Part shown: positions 59,931-64,000 of the stretch, one piece after another
How the letters are laid out: each line of letters begins with the position of its first letter
Numbering within the stretch: position 1 is the first letter of the stretch
From: an uncultured Muribaculaceae bacterium
Lineage (GTDB): Bacteria; Bacteroidota; Bacteroidia; Bacteroidales; Muribaculaceae
Reading direction: 5' to 3'
Assembly (NCBI GenBank): GCA_910587915.1
Contig: CAJUOB010000002.1
Location: forward strand, 207,762-271,761
Length of the DNA: 64,000 bases
Program-made: the position numbers and the translations under genes
Notes under the pieces: model-generated
Told to the model about the DNA's origin: nothing
Seen by the model: only the letters and a program-made list of their open reading frames with translations
Databases searched by the model: none

Positions 59931-62837
59931 ATGAAAGGATTGCGTCTTCTGGGCGCCCTTGCCATAACCCTGCCTCTGTTAGCTTCAGCAGCTAAGTACA
60001 ACTACGAGACAGTGCCGGGCGACCCTCTCCAGACTAAAATGTACACCCTTCCCAACGGTCTTAAGCTCTTCATGAGCGTCAACAAGGACCAGCCGCGCAT
60101 TCAGACATACATCGCCGTGCGCGTCGGTGGAAAGAACGATCCTGCCGAGACTACCGGTCTCGCACACTACTTCGAGCACCTCATGTTCAAGGGCACCGAG
60201 CAATTCGGTACCAGCGACTACGCTGCCGAAAAACCGCTTCTCGACCGCATCGAGACTCTTTTCGAAACCTATCGGCGCACTACCGACAGCACAGAGCGCG
60301 CACGCATATACCGCGAAATCGACTCCGTAAGCTACGAGGCTTCAAAAATCGCCATACCCAATGAGTACGACAAGCTCATGAGCGCTATCGGTGCGAACGG
60401 AACAAATGCATACACAAGCTACGACGTGACTTGCTACGTCGAAGACATCCCTTCCAACCAGATCGACAACTGGGCTAAGATACAAGCCGACCGCTTCGAG
60501 CATCCTGTCCTACGCGGTTTCCACACCGAGCTCGAAACAATCTACGAGGAGAAAAACATGTCGCTCACCCAGGACAACCGCAAGGTATACGAGGCCATTC
60601 TCTCCACTCTCTTCCCCCACCATCCCTACGGCTCCCAGACCGTGCTCGGCACACAGGAGAACCTCAAGAATCCTTCGATTACCAATGTGAAGAACTACCA
60701 CAAGCAGTGGTATGTGCCCAACAACATGGCTGTCTGCGTATCGGGCGACTTCGACCCCGATGAAATGGTCGACATCATCACGAAATATTTCGGACATCTG
60801 AAGCCCAACAAGAATCTTCCACGTCCGGCACTCCCATCCGAAAAGCCATTCGACAAACCCAAAGAAGTGGAAGTGATGGGTCGTGAGGCCGAAAACATCA
60901 CTCTTTGCTGGCGCGTGCCCGAAGCCGCCAACGACGACATGACAGCGCTCAAGGTGCTCGACAACGTTGTCTGCAATGGCAAAACCGGCCTCTTCGACCT
61001 CGATGTAACCCTGCCTCAGCGAGTGCTCGGTGGCGGCGCATACATTCTGGAAATGGCCGATGCCGGTGCTTACGTGATGAGTGGACGTCCCAAAGCCGAC
61101 CAGAGCCTCGACGACGTACGCGACATTCTGCTTGCCGAAATCGATAAGGTTCGCAAGGGCGAATTCTCCGAAGAACTCGTCGAAGCAGTCAAGGCTAACA
61201 TGAAACTCGACGTGCAGCGAGGACTCACCAACAACGACTCTCGTGCCAACTACTACGTGCAGGCATTCGTCAACGGCATACCCTGGGCCGATGAAGTGGC
61301 TCAGCTCTCCGAAATCGACAAGGTGACTAAAGCCGATGTCGTAGCCATGGCCAACAAATACCTCGGCGCACAGAACTATGCCGCCATCTACAAGCGTCAG
61401 GGCGAGGATAAGAACGAGCTCAAGATTGCCAAGCCCGCAATCACTCCTATCGAGATGAACCGCCACCTTAGCTCCGACTTCCTCAAGCAGATACAGAACA
61501 CCCCCGTCAAACCCATCGAACCCGTTTTCGCCGACTACAACAAGGACCTCACCCGTCTCAAAGCCAAAAACGGTATGGAAGTGCTCTATATGCCCAACAA
61601 GACAAACGACATCTTCCAGCTCGTATATGTATATGACCTCGGATGGTTCGCCGACCCCGATCTATATCTCGCCGGCGAACTCATGAACTACGTTGGCACA
61701 TCTAAAATGTCGCCCGAGGAAGTTAAGAACGAATTCTATAAACTCGCATGCTCGTTCTTCTTCAACGTTAGCGCCGAGCGCACCTATGCTGTAGTGACAG
61801 GTCTCAGCGAGAACATGGACAAGGCTGTGAAACTCTTCGAGAATGTACTTGCCGATGCTGTCCTCGCGCCCGAAGCACTCAACGCCAACATTGCACGCCA
61901 GGAGAAAGCCCGCTTGGATGCCAAGCACAACCAGCGCTCCAACTTCTCCATGCTCCAGAGCTATGTCATCTACGGGCCACAAAACCCCTCTACTGCACGT
62001 CCTTCTATCGAAGCTCTCCGTGCCACAAAGCCCGAAGCTTTCGCCGAAGCTCTCCGCCGTCTCAACAACTACGAGCAGACCGCCATCTACTGGGGCAATG
62101 CTCCCGAGAAAGATGTCGTGAAGCTCATCAACGCCTCGCATCCCATTGCCAAGAAACCCATCGTTCCTTCGAAAGAGCGCAAATTCAAGCCCGTAGAACC
62201 TACCGAGACCGTTATCTACATAGCTCCATATGAAGCCAAGCAGCTCTACATGAGCGGATACTCAAACCGTGGCGAACTCTTCGACCCGGCCAAGCAGCCC
62301 ATGCTCAAGCTCTACAACGAATATTTCGGTGGCTCTATGAACGCAATCGTATTCCAGGAAATGCGCGAAAGTCGCTCCCTCGCATACTCTGCATGGGCCG
62401 GATTCTCCGAACCGTCGAAGAAAGACCGCAACTACGCATACATGACTTCGATCGCCACCCAGAACGACAAGCTCCTCGATGCAATGGACGCATTCGATGA
62501 AATCATCAACCAGATGCCACGCAGCGAAGCTGCTTTCGAACTCGCCAAGGCCGGTCTCGACTCCCGCTGCCGCACCGAGCGCTCCGTCAACAACGATCTC
62601 GCTTTCGAATACCTCGCCGACCGCGACCTCGGCTATGACCATGATCCCCGCCGCGAACTCTTCGCAATCCTTCCCACCGCCAATCTCGACCAGCTCGAAG
62701 CATTCCAGAAGGAAAATGTGAAAGGCCGCATATACAACATCGGAATACTCGGCGACATCAAAGATCTGCCCATCGACGAACTCCGCAAACGCGGCAAAGT
62801 AGTCATCCTCACCACCGAAGACATCTTCGGCTATTGA
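59931..62837 (+). CDS. M16-family (insulinase-like) metallopeptidase
   Basis: The 968-residue protein has a signal peptide (LGALAITLPLLASAAK). The N-terminal M16 domain carries the zinc-binding H-x2-E-H as H-Y-F-E-H at residues 79-83 (with G-L-A before it) and a third ligand region in E-T-I-Y-E-E-K. A second M16-like half follows, without the H-x2-E-H, as is usual for the inactive half. The length is about twice one unit. It would degrade peptides in the periplasm. It lies 33 bases after the OstA-like gene. Confidence 0.93.
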   Translation: MKGLRLLGALAITLPLLASAAKYNYETVPGDPLQTKMYTLPNGLKLFMSVNKDQPRIQTYIAVRVGGKNDPAETTGLAHYFEHLMFKGTEQFGTSDYAAEKPLLDRIETLFETYRRTTDSTERARIYREIDSVSYEASKIAIPNEYDKLMSAIGANGTNAYTSYDVTCYVEDIPSNQIDNWAKIQADRFEHPVLRGFHTELETIYEEKNMSLTQDNRKVYEAILSTLFPHHPYGSQTVLGTQENLKNPSITNVKNYHKQWYVPNNMAVCVSGDFDPDEMVDIITKYFGHLKPNKNLPRPALPSEKPFDKPKEVEVMGREAENITLCWRVPEAANDDMTALKVLDNVVCNGKTGLFDLDVTLPQRVLGGGAYILEMADAGAYVMSGRPKADQSLDDVRDILLAEIDKVRKGEFSEELVEAVKANMKLDVQRGLTNNDSRANYYVQAFVNGIPWADEVAQLSEIDKVTKADVVAMANKYLGAQNYAAIYKRQGEDKNELKIAKPAITPIEMNRHLSSDFLKQIQNTPVKPIEPVFADYNKDLTRLKAKNGMEVLYMPNKTNDIFQLVYVYDLGWFADPDLYLAGELMNYVGTSKMSPEEVKNEFYKLACSFFFNVSAERTYAVVTGLSENMDKAVKLFENVLADAVLAPEALNANIARQEKARLDAKHNQRSNFSMLQSYVIYGPQNPSTARPSIEALRATKPEAFAEALRRLNNYEQTAIYWGNAPEKDVVKLINASHPIAKKPIVPSKERKFKPVEPTETVIYIAPYEAKQLYMSGYSNRGELFDPAKQPMLKLYNEYFGGSMNAIVFQEMRESRSLAYSAWAGFSEPSKKDRNYAYMTSIATQNDKLLDAMDAFDEIINQMPRSEAAFELAKAGLDSRCRTERSVNNDLAFEYLADRDLGYDHDPRRELFAILPTANLDQLEAFQKENVKGRIYNIGILGDIKDLPIDELRKRGKVVILTTEDIFGY

Positions 62838-62892
62838 TACCTCAGTATCAGCGATACATCCTTGCATAATCTCCAACCGATTACCCGACCCC

Positions 62893-63020
62893 GTGGCGTC
62901 CGCAGGACGCTGATTAACCAATAACCGGGTACATCGAGCATAGCGAGATGTGCCTGGACAGAGCCGCCTCTAACGTGGCGTCTGCAGGACGCCGATTATC
63001 CGGCTCCATAAGTAGATTAT
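62893..63020. repeat. Dispersed palindromic repeat, copy 2
   Basis: This 128-base element has the same parts in the same order as 32940-33070: GTGGCGTCCGCAGGACGCTG, the ACCGGGTACATCGAG box, GCGAGATGTGCC, a second GGCGT-TGCAGGACGCC (one change, CCG to CTG), and GTAGATTAT. The spacing between boxes is almost unchanged although the bases between differ. It fills the space between the M16 gene and the menA terminator. Confidence 0.85.
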
Positions 63021-63033
63021 GCGACATATCCAC

Positions 63034-63065
63034 ACGGCGACAGACCATTCTGTCGCCGTTTTTTT
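63034..63065 (+). terminator. Intrinsic terminator before menA
   Basis: An 11-base perfect stem (ACGGCGACAGA / TCTGTCGCCGT) with a CCAT loop is followed by six T. It would end transcripts from the M16 gene. Confidence 0.85.
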
Positions 63066-63066
63066 G

Positions 63067-63074
63067 TAATTTTG
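63067..63074 (+). promoter_or_regulatory. -7 promoter element four bases before the menA start
   Basis: TAATTTTG matches TAnnTTTG, begins two bases after the terminator T-tract, and ends four bases before ATG 63079. A -33 box would fall in the hairpin and is not seen. Confidence 0.4.
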
Positions 63075-63078
63075 GAGC

Positions 63079-63969
63079 ATGAAAACAATAGGATATTGGA
63101 TCGAGGCCATGCGGCTGCGCACTCTGCCCGTATCGGTGGCAGGAGTGCTCATGGCCGTAGGCTATAATGTGGCCGACGGCTCATTCAAAGTCACACCCGC
63201 ACTTATATGCCTCTTTTTTGCCATACTTTGCCAGATAGCGTCGAACTTCGCAAACGAATACTACGACTACCGCGCCGGGCGCGACCGCAGCGGGCGCGAA
63301 GGACCTCGCCGTGGAGTCACCGAAGGCGAGATATCGCCCGCAGCCATGAAAATGGCCACATTCGGCATCCTCGCATGCGCCGCAATTCTCGGTCTCTGCC
63401 TCATCCACTGGGGCGGATGGTGGCTCATTGCCGCCGGAGTGGCAATCGGCCTCGGAGCGCTTGCCTACAGCACAGGTCCCTATCCGCTCTCCACCCACTG
63501 CCTTGGCGAGGTCGCTGTAATACTGTTTTTCGGAATCGTACCTGTCAATCTCACTTACTACGTTCAGTCGCTCACATGGTCGCACTCGGTGTTCTTTGGC
63601 TCCATAGCCATAGGTCTGATGGGCGCCAATGTGTTAATAATTAACAACTACCGCGACATTCCCGACGACCGTGCCGTCGGCAAGCACACACTTGCCACCG
63701 CATGGGGTCCCCGCGCCATGCGGTGGCTCTACACAGCCAATGCCCTGCTTGCAATAGCGTTCACAGCACGTGCGTGGTACATTCTGCCCACGCCATGGCT
63801 CTCTGTGCCATGCATTTACCTCATTGCAGTCGGATTCATTGTCCGAGCCATGAAGAAGCGCAGCGGTGCCGCACTGACACCATTGCTTGGTGCAACATCG
63901 GTGTGCATGTTCTTGTATGCCACGTTCTTCCTATTGGCTCACATCTCAGGGCTGGCGCATGAGATTTAA
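63079..63969 (+). CDS. menA: 1,4-dihydroxy-2-naphthoate prenyltransferase
   Basis: The 296-residue integral membrane enzyme attaches a polyprenyl chain in menaquinone synthesis. The N-terminus (W-I-E-A-M-R-L-R-T-L-P-V-S-V) matches the family start. The two aspartate-rich motifs are N-E-Y-Y-D-Y-R-A-G-R-D (first, with E in place of the usual D) and N-N-Y-R-D-I-P-D-D-R-A-V-G-K. About eight membrane helices are visible. The window ends 31 bases after its stop; I see nothing else there. Confidence 0.94.
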   Translation: MKTIGYWIEAMRLRTLPVSVAGVLMAVGYNVADGSFKVTPALICLFFAILCQIASNFANEYYDYRAGRDRSGREGPRRGVTEGEISPAAMKMATFGILACAAILGLCLIHWGGWWLIAAGVAIGLGALAYSTGPYPLSTHCLGEVAVILFFGIVPVNLTYYVQSLTWSHSVFFGSIAIGLMGANVLIINNYRDIPDDRAVGKHTLATAWGPRAMRWLYTANALLAIAFTARAWYILPTPWLSVPCIYLIAVGFIVRAMKKRSGAALTPLLGATSVCMFLYATFFLLAHISGLAHEI

Positions 63970-64000
63970 CTTTCCTTAAAGACCTTGAGGAGATAGTCAA

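Overview
The window is typical of a gut Bacteroidales chromosome, most likely Muribaculaceae-like; the family assignment is an inference from gene content and GC of roughly 50-55% in core genes. The main evidence is the repeated Bacteroidetes promoter form (TTTG, about 19-20 bp, TAnnTTTG), the lack of obvious Shine-Dalgarno sequences, and Bacteroidetes-specific families (DUF3943, DUF3316, DUF4421, DUF4923, OstA-like, TonB-dependent receptor, TlpA-like thioredoxins).

Layout. 1-2105: folP (cut by the window edge) and typA, minus strand. 2235-4568: a low-GC minus-strand set of small secreted proteins of unknown function. 4791-6563: a secreted GDPD phosphodiesterase and a beta-propeller protein. 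6872-15493: a tripartite MacAB/TolC-like exporter with an adaptor, one ATPase, two duplicated permease pairs and a TolC. It is followed by a DUF3943 protein and an NtrC-type regulator/histidine kinase pair (17177-19719). 19706-22655: an FAD oxidoreductase and a MATE exporter on the minus strand, then an initiator tRNA. 23090-26902: a TlpA-like protein, then a low-GC pair (KilA-N protein and clostripain-like lipoprotein). 27017-32659: a TPP-riboswitch-controlled thiamin operon thiS-tenI-thiE-thiG-thiH-thiF-tenA-thiD, without thiC.

32660-33231 is intergenic and carries a repeat. 33232-34806 encodes the most unusual protein here: one frame joining an ECF sigma factor, a single transmembrane helix, a disordered linker and an outer-membrane beta-barrel. 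35041-38812: pta-ackA and a second TlpA-like protein. 38937-43603: parC/gyrA-type topoisomerase subunit, a DUF3316 protein and an S41 peptidase lipoprotein. 43604-44355: a dense palindromic repeat cluster. 44356-49778 (minus): DUF4923, a CapD-type sugar-nucleotide dehydratase, OmpA and DUF4421. 49940-51295: hisS. 51282-56048 (minus): TonB receptor, ABC-F ATPase, and a zeta-toxin-like kinase with a small partner. 56211-56621 (minus): an LEA-like protein. 56762-62837: an envelope-biogenesis run (parvulin PPIase, OstA-like, M16 peptidase). 63079-63969: menA.

Main themes are envelope export and sensing, thiamin synthesis controlled by TPP, and acetate fermentation. The sigma-to-barrel fusion suggests a single polypeptide linking outer-membrane state to transcription. 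Two kinds of intergenic palindromic repeat and three promoters sitting almost on the start codon are further points to check.
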